DNA of 57,235 bases from Flavobacteriales bacterium (GTDB taxonomy: Bacteria; Bacteroidota; Bacteroidia; Flavobacteriales_F; PHOS-HE28). This document shows positions 37,620-45,963 of this stretch, in pieces. Every line of letters begins with the position of its first letter. Positions within the stretch are counted from its first letter, which is position 1. The stretch lies in assembly GCA_018057455.1 (NCBI GenBank), contig JAGPDT010000004.1:1-57235 (forward strand). The letters run 5' to 3'. The notes below the pieces were generated by a model. That model was not told the origin of the DNA, made no database searches, and saw only the letters and a list, made by a program, of their open reading frames with translations. The translations under genes were made by a program, and so were the position numbers.

Positions 37620-38302
37620 GCACAGCCGGACCGGGTGGCAAGCTCTTCCTCGTCCCCACGCCCATCGGTAACTTGGAGGACATCACCCTGCGGGCCGTGC
37701 GCATCCTTTCCGAAGTGGATGCCGTGGTCGCAGAAGACACCCGCACCAGCGGAAGATTGTTGCAGCACTTGGGCATCAGCAAGGCCTTCATCGCCTTCCA
37801 CATCCACAACGAACACAAGGTCACCGACCGCCTGGTGCAGCGCATGGCCTCGGGCGAGCGCTTCGCGCTGGTCACCGATGCGGGCACCCCGGCCATCAGC
37901 GATCCCGGCTTCCTGCTGGTGCGTGCTGCGGTGAAAGCCGGCATTCCCGTGGAAACGCTGCCGGGCCCCACGGCTTTTGTCCCCGCTTTGGTGAACAGCG
38001 GCCTGCCGTGCGACCGCTTCACCTTCGAGGGTTTTCTGCCCGTGAAGAAGGGACGGCGCACACGCATGGTCGAACTGGCCGCCGATTCGCGCACAATGGT
38101 CTTCTATGAAAGCCCGCACCGCATAGCGCGCACCTTGCGCGAGTTGGCCGAGGTCTTCGGGCCGCACCGGCAAGCCAGCATCTCGCGGGAACTCACCAAG
38201 CTGCACGAGGAGAACGTGCGGGGCACCTTGCAGGAACTGGCCGAACACTACGCAGCACATGAGCCCCGGGGCGAGTTCGTGCTCTGCGTGGCCGGGGCGT
38301 GA
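37616..38302 (+). CDS. rsmI: 16S rRNA (cytidine1402-2'-O)-methyltransferase
   Basis: Methylates the ribose of C1402 in the decoding centre of 16S rRNA. The 228-residue protein carries the family motifs KLFLVPTPIGNLEDITLRAV at the start, VAEDTRTSGRLLQHL, LVTDAGTPAISDPGFLLVR (SAM site) and ETLPGPTAFVPALVNSGLP, then FEGFLPVKKGRR. The length is that of the Bacteroidota members. It overlaps the M28 peptidase gene by four bases. Confidence 0.94.
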   Translation: MSTAGPGGKLFLVPTPIGNLEDITLRAVRILSEVDAVVAEDTRTSGRLLQHLGISKAFIAFHIHNEHKVTDRLVQRMASGERFALVTDAGTPAISDPGFLLVRAAVKAGIPVETLPGPTAFVPALVNSGLPCDRFTFEGFLPVKKGRRTRMVELAADSRTMVFYESPHRIARTLRELAEVFGPHRQASISRELTKLHEENVRGTLQELAEHYAAHEPRGEFVLCVAGA

Positions 38303-38382
38303 ACGGGCATTGTCCGTAAGGGCCCGTTGATAAGGTGTTGGCCCCGGGACTGCCTTCCGCGGAATCGGCCTTACCTTTCGTC

Positions 38383-38976
38383 ATGCGCGGCATCTTCCGA
38401 TTCCATTTGCTGGTCCTTGCCCTTTGTACCGTGCCCAGTGCCGCGGCGCAAGGTGTGCTGTACCGCAGCCATGAGGAATTTGTGGCGCAACGGGGAGAAG
38501 CCGTGGACCGCATGGTGGAGGTGGCTCCTGCCATGGGGCGGTTCGTGCTCTGTTACGAGCAGGCGGGTGCGCGCAGGCAAGTACCCACGCGCAAGCTGTG
38601 GGGATTCATGAACCGGGGCGTGTTCTACCGCATCGAACAGCAGGACCGCCTGCCAGTGCGCCTGATGGCCCAAGGAGCCATCTATTACTGGGAGAACGGC
38701 TTCGCGCACTTGCACATGCAGCGCGACTCCACGGCCGCTTCGGCATTCGACTACGGGCATGCCTGCTACCTGAGCAGGGACCTGGCGGGTGACATAGTTC
38801 CGGCAGCGTTCATGCCGGATGATGCCAAGTCCGCTTCGGCGCGGTTCAAGGCGGCTTGGCCCGCCTACAAGCACTTGTTGGAGCAGATCGGCGAAGGGAA
38901 CGACATGGACCAAGTGCGGAAATTGGTGGTGGAGTACGAGGTGGCGGTGGAGGAGGGAAGGGTCTCGGGGCCGTGA
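38383..38976 (+). CDS. Secreted protein of unknown function
   Basis: A 197-residue protein I do not recognise. The ATG at 38383 gives a signal peptide (MRGIFRFHLLVLALCTVPSA, then AAQ). The mature part alternates strands (YRSHEEFVAQRGEAV, RKLWGFMNRGVFYRIEQQ, AIYYWENGFAHLHM), then a helical C-terminus (FKAAWPAYKHLLEQIGEG). A TACCTTTC box lies three bases before the ATG, close to the TAnnTTTG pattern. The 80-bp gap from rsmI supports independent transcription. It originally may have preceded the oxidoreductase gene, whose 5' fragment follows at 39031. Confidence 0.7.
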   Translation: MRGIFRFHLLVLALCTVPSAAAQGVLYRSHEEFVAQRGEAVDRMVEVAPAMGRFVLCYEQAGARRQVPTRKLWGFMNRGVFYRIEQQDRLPVRLMAQGAIYYWENGFAHLHMQRDSTAASAFDYGHACYLSRDLAGDIVPAAFMPDDAKSASARFKAAWPAYKHLLEQIGEGNDMDQVRKLVVEYEVAVEEGRVSGP

Positions 38977-39022
38977 AGGCGCGATGTCAAGGACCAGCCA
39001 ACCCGGCGTTCTACCGTGTAGC

Positions 39023-39150
39023 TTACGCCCATGCAAGCCTGGCAGCTCACCGCACACGGTTCCCCGGAAAAAGTGCTCCGGCCTTGCGAACGGCCGGATC
39101 CCGCGCCCAAGCCCGGACAAGTGCTTATCCGCAGCGAAGGGTTCGGCCTG
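39023..39150 (+). repeat. Direct repeat, 128 bp, copy 1 (5' end of the oxidoreductase gene)
   Basis: Identical base for base to 44933-45060: it starts at TTACGCCC just before the ATG and ends after codon 40. The flanks differ completely on both sides. Confidence 0.95.
39031..39150 (+). pseudogene. 5' fragment of the quinone oxidoreductase gene
   Basis: Encodes the first 40 residues of the protein at 44941 (MQAWQLTAHGSPEKVLRPCE through SEGFGL) with no differences, then runs into unrelated GC-rich sequence at 39151. It retains the start codon and a TAGCTTAC box upstream, so it may still be transcribed. It marks one end of a rearranged 5.9-kb segment. Confidence 0.85.
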
Positions 39151-39224
39151 CCGTGCGGACCGGTCGGCCCGTGTGCCATGCTCGACCCGGGCAGGGTGCG
39201 GGGTACGGTGCGGGAGGGAGGGGT

Positions 39225-39387
39225 CCACGGCCTTCATGGCCGCACGACTTTACCGGCCAGCGATGCGCCGCCGGCCCCGGTGGCACGCAGCAAATAGATG
39301 CCTGGGGCTTGCGCGGCCAGGTCTATGGCCTGTCCGTTGCCCTGGGTGGCCCAGGTGGCTATTTGCCTTCCCGTGGCGTCGTATGCG
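39225..39387 (-). repeat. 163-bp repeat, copy 1 (T9SS sorting-domain 3' end)
   Basis: Identical to 40640-40802. It covers the last 50 or so codons of the upstream gene, its stop, and an ATGAAGGCCGTGG start-like sequence that overlaps that stop. Confidence 0.92.
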
Positions 39388-40652
39388 ATGAGGGTCCATA
39401 GGCCAACAAAGGGCAATTCCACCCGCCAATGGCCGGGGGGGCCAAGTGGTGTTGCCGTAAGGGAAGGGCTATGCGTCGCAGGGTGCTCGGCGATGCCCAC
39501 GGGGCTGCAATTCCCCACGGCATCCCCGCCGATCCATTGCGCCACCTGGCGGATGGGCTCACCATCAATGGCATTGAAACCACCGGCCACATACAGGGTA
39601 TCCCGCCAAACAGCCAGGCTATTGATGAGCGCGCCACCTTGAAAATCACCCGGGTAGCCACACCAACGCTGCCCATCCCATTTGGCGATGCGGTCCACTT
39701 CAACGCCACCGGCGCGGTTGAATTGGCCGGTGACCACAAGCTCACCGTGGTAGAACCCAAGGCTCAATCCCACCCCATTTTGATCGACGGGAAAATACCC
39801 TAACCCCCCGCCAAGGTCATCCCAATTATCCCCATTGAAGCGGGCCACCATGTTGCCGGGTGCCCCGGCAGCCGTGTGGAACGCACCTACCACGTAGAGG
39901 GTGTCGTTGTGTACAAGAACGTTCTTCAGGATCCCGGAATTGTTCCAGCCGGGCACATATTCCCATTGGGTACCGCTCCAGCGCATGAAGGTGGAATACC
40001 CCTGGCCCAAGGGATCGCTAAAGTCCCCCGACACGTAGGTCTTGCCCTTGTAGTCGAAGACGGTGCCCACGTAGTTGTCGCTGTCGTATTCCACTTGGTC
40101 AAAGGGGGCCCAAGGTGTGAATGTGGAACCATCGTAGGTATACACGTTGCTGGTGGCCTGGCCGCACAAGGTGCCGGGATAGCCCGTGGCATAAAGCGTA
40201 CTGTTGGGGATCCGGGGTACCAAGTGTTGCAAGCCGTTGAAGGGACCATTCACACATTCCAGCGCTTCCCAAAATTGAGTTTGCTCGTTCAGTCTGGCTA
40301 AACTGTTGTTCACTTCGCCTTCGCTGTTCAAGAACAAATTCGCCCCGCTGGAATACAGATCACCCTGAAACCGGATGAACCAATAGGTTTGGCCATGCCC
40401 TTCCACGATCCGGTGTGCCAAACTGTCCCAACGGAAACCATTCCATACGGCCTGGCCATGGGCTTCAACCGTGTCCTCCTCGTTCATGATGGCGTCGAAT
40501 GTTCCACATGCCAATAATCGATTGGCAATGGAGTCGCAGTACAATCCTTGGATTTCGTAGATACTGGTCGGCCCCTTGCCCATGGCCTTCCAGTATTGGG
40601 CGTTGGCCACCGTGCTCAATAGCACGGCGGCGCCCATGACCACGGCCTTCAT
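39234..40652 (-). CDS. T9SS type A cargo, beta-propeller-like (kelch/galactose-oxidase type)
   Basis: A 472-residue secreted protein. Signal peptide MKAVVMGAAVLLSTVANAQ, then repeated modules of the form RLNEQTQFWEAL, VYTYDGSTFTPWAP, FMRWSGTQWEYVPG, VARFNGDNWDDLGGG and IAKWDGQRWCGY, each with a following LYVVGxF or VTGQF strand; this is the blade pattern of a propeller. The C-terminus is a sorting domain (WTLIAYDATGRQIATWATQ to AGKVVRP). The last 50 or so codons are identical to those of the neighbour at 40649. Its ATG overlaps that gene's stop by four bases (ATGA), so they are an operon. The ligand is unknown. By eye it is less GC-rich than the surrounding core genes. Confidence 0.85.
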   Translation of the reverse strand: MKAVVMGAAVLLSTVANAQYWKAMGKGPTSIYEIQGLYCDSIANRLLACGTFDAIMNEEDTVEAHGQAVWNGFRWDSLAHRIVEGHGQTYWFIRFQGDLYSSGANLFLNSEGEVNNSLARLNEQTQFWEALECVNGPFNGLQHLVPRIPNSTLYATGYPGTLCGQATSNVYTYDGSTFTPWAPFDQVEYDSDNYVGTVFDYKGKTYVSGDFSDPLGQGYSTFMRWSGTQWEYVPGWNNSGILKNVLVHNDTLYVVGAFHTAAGAPGNMVARFNGDNWDDLGGGLGYFPVDQNGVGLSLGFYHGELVVTGQFNRAGGVEVDRIAKWDGQRWCGYPGDFQGGALINSLAVWRDTLYVAGGFNAIDGEPIRQVAQWIGGDAVGNCSPVGIAEHPATHSPSLTATPLGPPGHWRVELPFVGLWTLIAYDATGRQIATWATQGNGQAIDLAAQAPGIYLLRATGAGGASLAGKVVRP

Positions 40653-40802
40653 GGCCGCACGACTTTACCGGCCAGCGATGCGCCGCCGGCCCCGGTGGCA
40701 CGCAGCAAATAGATGCCTGGGGCTTGCGCGGCCAGGTCTATGGCCTGTCCGTTGCCCTGGGTGGCCCAGGTGGCTATTTGCCTTCCCGTGGCGTCGTATG
40801 CG
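40640..40802 (-). repeat. 163-bp repeat, copy 2 (T9SS sorting-domain 3' end plus next start)
   Basis: Identical to 39225-39387. Beyond 40802 the two copies still match for about ten bases with several substitutions, then diverge. Confidence 0.92.
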
Positions 40803-43405
40803 GCGAGGGTCCATTGGCCGGGGAACGGATAGCGTACACCCCATTGCGCAAAGCCTTGCAAGGGCACAACGAACAGTTCGGGTTTGGCCGCTTCCTCCGG
40901 GAGGCCCACATGATAGTTGGAGGCAAAGGAGGCAATAAAGGCCTCGCTGGTTTGGCTGGTGCTTTCCTGAAGGACCTCACCGTAGTAGTTCCATTCAAAA
41001 TCCAGGAAGTACTCGAAGGCATACCCGGGTAGAAAGCTCCATACGTTCTCCCCCCCGTAATTGCCATCCTGGAAGAAATCGAAGTCGTCGTCCGCATCAT
41101 ATTCCAGCAAGGGGAAGCCCTGCCACGGACTGGAGGCGGCGGCGCCCACGATGTAAACCGACGTGGTGGAGGCCGCAATGCCCCAGCCCCGTTCGCTCTT
41201 GGTGCCACCGAAGGCGGTGCGTACGCGCATGATGGGGGCGTGCTGCACATTGTCAATGGCCAGGATGACCGCATCGCGGGAGTTCATGTTGGCATTCAGC
41301 GGTTGGTAGTACCAGTCCGGGTTGATGTCCGCAACGATACCCGTATTGCTGCGGCTTTCCCCGATGATGTAGACCTTGGATCCATCGTGGCCCACATCCA
41401 ACAGCATGTCGTCGGCAGGCCCTCCGATCAACGTGCCGTACTGCAAGGCGAATGTCTCGGGGTTCATGGAGAAGATGAAGCCCTCGCAGCGGTTGTACCA
41501 GTCGCCACCGCTGTGTGTGGTGGTATGGTATACCCCGGGTACATTCGGGTCGGGGCAATCAACATTGGTAAGGTCCGTAGCGTGGGTGCCGCCTACCACC
41601 CAAAGGTTTTTGCCTGCCATGTCCAGCCCCATGGCAATGGTCATGGCCGTGTTGTCGTATGCGTTGTCCAACCCGCCCCACGCGGTCAGGTACTCCAATT
41701 GCAAGGTGGCCAGGTCCATGCTCCCCAAAATGGCCTCTACGCCCAAGCCGGAGGGGGCTTTATAATAACCGGTACCCCATGGCGAGGGCGTCCCGGCCAA
41801 GGGTGCACCGTTATCCAGGCCTGCGGACCCGGCCAGCCAGAGTTTTCGGGAACTGTCCCACGAAGAGGAGGTGAACTCCAGGTCATTGATCTGGTCAAAG
41901 GGGCGATGGCCGTCACGCCCGGCAAACGTGGTGCTCCAGCGGATGGTGCCGTCTGCATTGTAGAGCACAATGAACGCGCCACCGTTTGCTTTGGTAAAGG
42001 CTCCCGGCGGGGTCACCAGGGGAAATGCCGGGTAATTGGGGCGGTCAAAGTCCAACCGGCCACCTACCGCCACCTGGCCACTAACGAGGTCCACGGCCAC
42101 CGAGAGTCCGTCTGCCGCCCACGTGGTGCCGCCCGTTTGTCCACGCGTGGTGGCCCAATCGCAAACGCCGGTGCTCTTTCTGAAAGCGCCCAGCCACATC
42201 CGCCGGATACCGCCCAAATTGGCTTGGGTTGGAGCGTTGGCGTAAATGGACAAAGGAGTAGCTATTGTTGGGAAATCCGTGCAATTGGTGGAACCGGCAG
42301 TGTATACGTATTGCCTATCCGCGGCCTGCCCGGTGTACAAAGCCAGCCGCTGTGCGCTGGTGCAAGCGTCGTATGAACTGTAGGTTGTGCCATTTCCCTC
42401 GCTACCGCCGTAATAGGTGGCCCAGGAAAGCTGCTTGTTGTCCCCCCTGAACTTGAGCACGATGGCATTGTCCGCACCGGGCGGAAACTGCACCGCTGGT
42501 GGATACTGCTCCGTACCAGGGGATACGGGGAAATTATAACTCCACGAATTCCCGCACACGTAAGCGTTTCCATCAGTGTCCGTTTCCACGGCAGAGAATG
42601 TTTCGCCAAGGGTTCCGCCCATGAAGGTGCTCCATTCCAAGTTGCGCGTGTCATTCCCGTCTTGTGCCGCGGAGGCATAGCCGATCTCGATCACCAAGGT
42701 CTTGGTATTGTCGTAACTCCCCACATTGAAACCCACGATGGCGGAACTGTCCTGGTGGTTGTAGGTGGGGGTCCAACTGATGGGGAGCAAGGTGCCGTTG
42801 CCCTGCACCTGGTAGGCCACGCCTTCCCTCAATTCCATCCAATAGTCCTGCAGGAACATCATAAGCCCGCCTTGCCAATTGATGCCCAGGCTGTCCTGAC
42901 CGGAGAACTGGAGCTTCAAATGGTTCGGGTTTCCGCCCGGCCGCAACACCAAGGCCAGGCGCGGACCACCGGCCGATCCGTACACATGGAGGTCCAAGCT
43001 GTCGCGCACGTTGGAGTATGTGCCTCTGTAATAGGCCGGGACCTGTTCGGCCGTTACATCCCCCAAATAATAGTTGGCCACCCCGGCGGCGGGTACGCTC
43101 AAGGCGGGAGTAAGCTTGCGGGAATTCAAAACGGTCATGTCCACCCGGTAGGAGGTACTGGTACCTGAGCTGTCAGTCGCCACCTTGGCATAGGTCATTG
43201 ATACTTGGGTGTCTTTCCGCAGGAAGATCCCGAAGGGCGATGACTCAAAGCTGCCGATCACATCCGGCCTGGGGATATGGTCGGTGTCCTTTTCCTGCCC
43301 GTTGTTCCGCCTGATCACGCAGCTTCCTTTGTGCTCATCCCCGAATTGGTCGGGAGGCCATTGTGCGATCAAGGCCGTTGATAAGGAACTGCCCATCAGC
43401 AGCAC
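40649..43405 (-). CDS. Large SBBP-type beta-propeller T9SS type A cargo, possibly phase-variable
   Basis: A protein of 918 residues from the GTG at 43405. The N-terminal part (about 20-240) has ESSPFGIFLRKDT; then come repeats typical of SBBP propellers: LEWSTFMGGTLGETFSAVET, DGNAYVCGNSWSYNFPVSPG, LSWATYYGGSEGNG, RWSTTFAGRDGHRPFDQIND, LQYGTLIGGPADDMLLDVG. It ends with EAFIASFASNY and a T9SS type A sorting domain. From GTG the signal peptide lacks a basic n-region (MLLMGSSLSTALIAQ), but the same frame upstream encodes arginine clusters before FFAVLLMG. An ATG at 43499 would include them if the 8-bp repeat between changed length. Cotranscribed with the gene at 39234. Confidence 0.82.
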   Translation of the reverse strand: MLLMGSSLSTALIAQWPPDQFGDEHKGSCVIRRNNGQEKDTDHIPRPDVIGSFESSPFGIFLRKDTQVSMTYAKVATDSSGTSTSYRVDMTVLNSRKLTPALSVPAAGVANYYLGDVTAEQVPAYYRGTYSNVRDSLDLHVYGSAGGPRLALVLRPGGNPNHLKLQFSGQDSLGINWQGGLMMFLQDYWMELREGVAYQVQGNGTLLPISWTPTYNHQDSSAIVGFNVGSYDNTKTLVIEIGYASAAQDGNDTRNLEWSTFMGGTLGETFSAVETDTDGNAYVCGNSWSYNFPVSPGTEQYPPAVQFPPGADNAIVLKFRGDNKQLSWATYYGGSEGNGTTYSSYDACTSAQRLALYTGQAADRQYVYTAGSTNCTDFPTIATPLSIYANAPTQANLGGIRRMWLGAFRKSTGVCDWATTRGQTGGTTWAADGLSVAVDLVSGQVAVGGRLDFDRPNYPAFPLVTPPGAFTKANGGAFIVLYNADGTIRWSTTFAGRDGHRPFDQINDLEFTSSSWDSSRKLWLAGSAGLDNGAPLAGTPSPWGTGYYKAPSGLGVEAILGSMDLATLQLEYLTAWGGLDNAYDNTAMTIAMGLDMAGKNLWVVGGTHATDLTNVDCPDPNVPGVYHTTTHSGGDWYNRCEGFIFSMNPETFALQYGTLIGGPADDMLLDVGHDGSKVYIIGESRSNTGIVADINPDWYYQPLNANMNSRDAVILAIDNVQHAPIMRVRTAFGGTKSERGWGIAASTTSVYIVGAAASSPWQGFPLLEYDADDDFDFFQDGNYGGENVWSFLPGYAFEYFLDFEWNYYGEVLQESTSQTSEAFIASFASNYHVGLPEEAAKPELFVVPLQGFAQWGVRYPFPGQWTLAAYDATGRQIATWATQGNGQAIDLAAQAPGIYLLRATGAGGASLAGKVVRP

Positions 43406-43446
43406 CGCAAAGAACCTTCGCCTGAACGTTGGTCCTGTCCTGCGCC

Positions 43447-43493
43447 GTGTTGCGGTGTTGCGGTGTTGCGGTGTTGCGGTGTTGCGGTGTTGC
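43447..43493. repeat. Octanucleotide tandem repeat, 5 full copies plus 7 of 8 bases
   Basis: The plus strand repeats GTGTTGCG without mismatch over 47 bp (CGCAACAC on the minus strand). It lies between an ATG (43499) and the present in-frame start (GTG 43405) of the surface protein gene, so copy number sets which frame the ATG reads. Confidence 0.9.
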
Positions 43494-43616
43494 TTCCATT
43501 ATGAAAAGATTTTGATCGGACGAAAAGTTACGCACACAATGTAATGAGGAACCGGATGTAGGGCAAAGGGTGTTTCATGCACGGCCGGTAGCGGCTTCAC
43601 GTGTGCCATTGGGGTG

Positions 43617-44837
43617 GTTCAAAGAACCTGGTGAGAACTTGACGGTGTAGGATCTTGACATTACCGATGCTGATCGATCAATTCGCAGCATGAAGAAGCG
43701 CCCGACCCGCAGCCTGTTCGACGAGCATTTCCGCGACCAAGCCCTGGAGAAGATCAACGACGTGCTCCCCCGGCTGTCCCGCATGGTTGACTGGGAGTCC
43801 TTCCGGCCTGAACTTGAAGCACACTTCCCAGTACGGGACCCGAAGAAAGGAGGACAGCCGCCGTACGACCGGCTGATGCTCTTCAAGGCCGTGGTGCTCA
43901 TGGAGCTTTACGGATTGAGCGCCGAGGCGCTGGAATACCAGGTCAATGATCGCCGCAGCTTTCAGCGCTTCCTTGGCCTGGAGCCACAGCACCAGGTACC
44001 GGACTCCACCACCGTGCGCCTGTTCGTGGAGCAGCTCACCAAGGCCAAGGCCATGGAGGGCTTGTTCGCCTCCTACCATGCACGCTTGAGTGCGCCGCAA
44101 CTGGTGCTCAACCAAGGCAAGATCATTGATGCGAGCATGGTGCATGCGCCCATCCAGCACAACAAGCGGGAGGAACGCGAACTATTGGAGGACGGCGAAC
44201 TGCCCGATAACTGGTCAGCACGCAAGAAGGCGCAGAAGGACCTGGATGCCACCTGGGCCAAGAAGAACAGCAAGAGCTATCACGGGTACAAGAACCATGT
44301 GAAGGTGGACTCGGGCAGCAAGCTGATCGATCACTACGTGGTGACCACGGCCTCGGTCCCCGATGGGGAGATGGCCTGGGAGCGGCTTGATGAGCGCGAT
44401 CAAGGCCAGGACCTGTACGCCGACAAGGGCTATGATTGGGAGGATGTGAAGGATGGCATCGCACTGGCCAAGATGAACGACCGCACCCACAAGAAAGCTC
44501 GTCGCAACAAGCCGCTCACCGAGCAGGAAGAAGCCCATGACAAGGAACTCAGCCGGACCCGCGCCCGCGTGGAGCATGTGTTCGGCAGCATGAACAAGCA
44601 GTTGCACGGGTTGAGCGTCCGCTGCATCGGCCTGGTGCGGGCCACGTTCCGGGTAGGCCTTACCAACCTGTGCTACAACCTGCTGCGCACGCTCACCCTC
44701 TTATCCGAACGACCATCCGTGGGGAGCGTGTGACCGGACGGAGCCAAAAAGCGGGGAAAACCGCCCAAATCCCCAAGGAATGAACCCAAGCCCAATCATG
44801 CAAAATGCTCCACTTCGTCAAGCAGGGTTCTTCGGAC
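43617..44837 (+). mobile_element. IS5-family insertion sequence, ends only approximate
   Basis: One transposase gene fills the element. A weak inverted match (AAGAACC-TG near 43622-43630 and its complement CAGGGTTCTT at 44823-44832) could be the termini, giving about 1.2 kb. No target duplication was recognised. The ends need comparison with other copies. Confidence 0.4.
43690..44733 (+). CDS. IS5-family DDE transposase
   Basis: A 347-residue, apparently intact transposase. The N-terminal domain has ALEKINDVLPRLSRMVDW and the IS5 segment GQPPYDRLMLFKAVVLMELYGLS. The DDE catalytic residues are Asp147 (KIIDASMVHAPIQHNK), Asp245 (LYADKGYDW) and Glu295 (RTRARVEHVFGSMNKQ); the last matches the Y/R-x3-E-x6-K signature of the family. 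No frameshift or stop interrupts it, so it may be active. It sits between the surface protein genes and the oxidoreductase gene, inside the segment flanked by the 128-bp direct repeats. Confidence 0.93.
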   Translation: MKKRPTRSLFDEHFRDQALEKINDVLPRLSRMVDWESFRPELEAHFPVRDPKKGGQPPYDRLMLFKAVVLMELYGLSAEALEYQVNDRRSFQRFLGLEPQHQVPDSTTVRLFVEQLTKAKAMEGLFASYHARLSAPQLVLNQGKIIDASMVHAPIQHNKREERELLEDGELPDNWSARKKAQKDLDATWAKKNSKSYHGYKNHVKVDSGSKLIDHYVVTTASVPDGEMAWERLDERDQGQDLYADKGYDWEDVKDGIALAKMNDRTHKKARRNKPLTEQEEAHDKELSRTRARVEHVFGSMNKQLHGLSVRCIGLVRATFRVGLTNLCYNLLRTLTLLSERPSVGSV

Positions 44838-44932
44838 TACCCATTGGTAGGTCACCGGTAACTCGCCTGCGTTTGCAACGCGCGGGGCATCCCACCGCAC
44901 GTGCAGAACATCGGTTTCCACACATGGGTAAT

Positions 44933-45060
44933 TTACGCCCATGCAAGCCTGGCAGCTCACCGCACACGGTTCCCCGGAAAAAGTGCTCCGGCCTTGCGAA
45001 CGGCCGGATCCCGCGCCCAAGCCCGGACAAGTGCTTATCCGCAGCGAAGGGTTCGGCCTG
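44933..45060 (+). repeat. Direct repeat, 128 bp, copy 2
   Basis: Identical to 39023-39150. This copy continues into the complete oxidoreductase gene. Confidence 0.95.
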
Positions 45061-45960
45061 AACTTCGCTGATGTGTTGGCCGTGAAGGGCCTCTACCGCG
45101 ATGCGCCGCCGCCGCCGTGCGTGCTGGGCTACGAAGTGGTGGGCCGCGTGGAAAAATGCGGTGAAGGAGTTCCTGCCGAGATGATGGCCAAGCGCGTACT
45201 GGCTTTCACACGCTTTGGCGGTTATGCGCAACTCGCCTGCACAGACCACCGCGCCGTGGCGGTGATTCCAAATGATATGGACCTCGGCACCGCCCTGGCC
45301 ATGGCCACGCAGGGTGCCACTGCCTGGTACATGGCGATAATGGCGGCACCGGTGCAAAAGGGCGATCGCGTGCTGGTACACAGTGCCGCCGGAGGCGTGG
45401 GCCAATTGCTGGTGCAGATCGCGTTGCATCAGGGATGCGAAGTCTTCGCCGTGGCGCACGGGGCGGAGAAGATGGACTACTTGAAACGGCTCGGCGCACA
45501 GCACGTCATCGATCGCAAAGCCGAAGACTATGCGGCGGCGGTCAACAAGCTAATGGGCAAGGAGCGCTTGGACGCGAGCTTCAACGCGGTGGGCGGCACC
45601 ACCTTCAAGAAGGACCTGGCGTTGCTGGGCAGCGGGGGCAAGCTGGTGCTCTTTGGTGGTGCGGAGCGCGGCAAGGGCGGCGCTTTCGGCACCTTGCGTT
45701 TTGTGTGGAACATGGGGCTTGTGGTCCCCATCTTCCTCATGATGAAGAGCAAGAGCCTCATCGGGGTGAACATGCTGCGGCTCAGCGAAAGCAAGCCCCT
45801 GCTGGTGGCGGCCTGCATGCAAGGCGCGTTGGGCGCATGGAAGAAAGGCTGGCTGGATCCCAACGTCCATCCGGTATTCAGCGCCGATCAGCTCCCGCGG
45901 GCCGTGGCCCTGTTGGGTTCCGGAAATAGCATCGGCAAGGTGGCCGTGCGCTGGGATTGA
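44941..45960 (+). CDS. Zinc-independent NADPH:quinone oxidoreductase / VAT1-like MDR protein
   Basis: A 339-residue medium-chain reductase. The GroES-like N-terminus (KPGQVLIRSEGFGLNFADVLAVKGLY) has the NFADVL motif of quinone oxidoreductases and lacks the zinc cysteines. The Rossmann domain follows: VLVHSAAGGVGQLLVQIALHQGCEVFAV (AAGGVG NADPH loop), then LDASFNAVGGTTFKKDLALLGSGGKLVLFGG. The C-terminal half (SLIGVNMLRL) matches the VAT1-like branch. It probably reduces quinones or alpha,beta-unsaturated carbonyls. Its upstream region (44734-44932) belongs to the IS flank and not to the native context, which is still seen at 38977-39030, so its promoter may have been replaced; a TAATTTAC box remains. 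Confidence 0.88.
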   Translation: MQAWQLTAHGSPEKVLRPCERPDPAPKPGQVLIRSEGFGLNFADVLAVKGLYRDAPPPPCVLGYEVVGRVEKCGEGVPAEMMAKRVLAFTRFGGYAQLACTDHRAVAVIPNDMDLGTALAMATQGATAWYMAIMAAPVQKGDRVLVHSAAGGVGQLLVQIALHQGCEVFAVAHGAEKMDYLKRLGAQHVIDRKAEDYAAAVNKLMGKERLDASFNAVGGTTFKKDLALLGSGGKLVLFGGAERGKGGAFGTLRFVWNMGLVVPIFLMMKSKSLIGVNMLRLSESKPLLVAACMQGALGAWKKGWLDPNVHPVFSADQLPRAVALLGSGNSIGKVAVRWD

Positions 45961-45963
45961 CCT

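Noticed and set aside
38371-39237. Minus-strand frame starting ATGAAGGCCGTGG directly after the gene at 39234
   Set aside because: It is antisense to the oxidoreductase fragment and the small secreted gene; the ATG is a by-product of the duplicated 163-bp block.
43617-44837. Firm IS boundaries from the AAGAACC-TG inverted match
   Set aside because: The match is short and imperfect, and no target duplication is visible, so only approximate ends are given.
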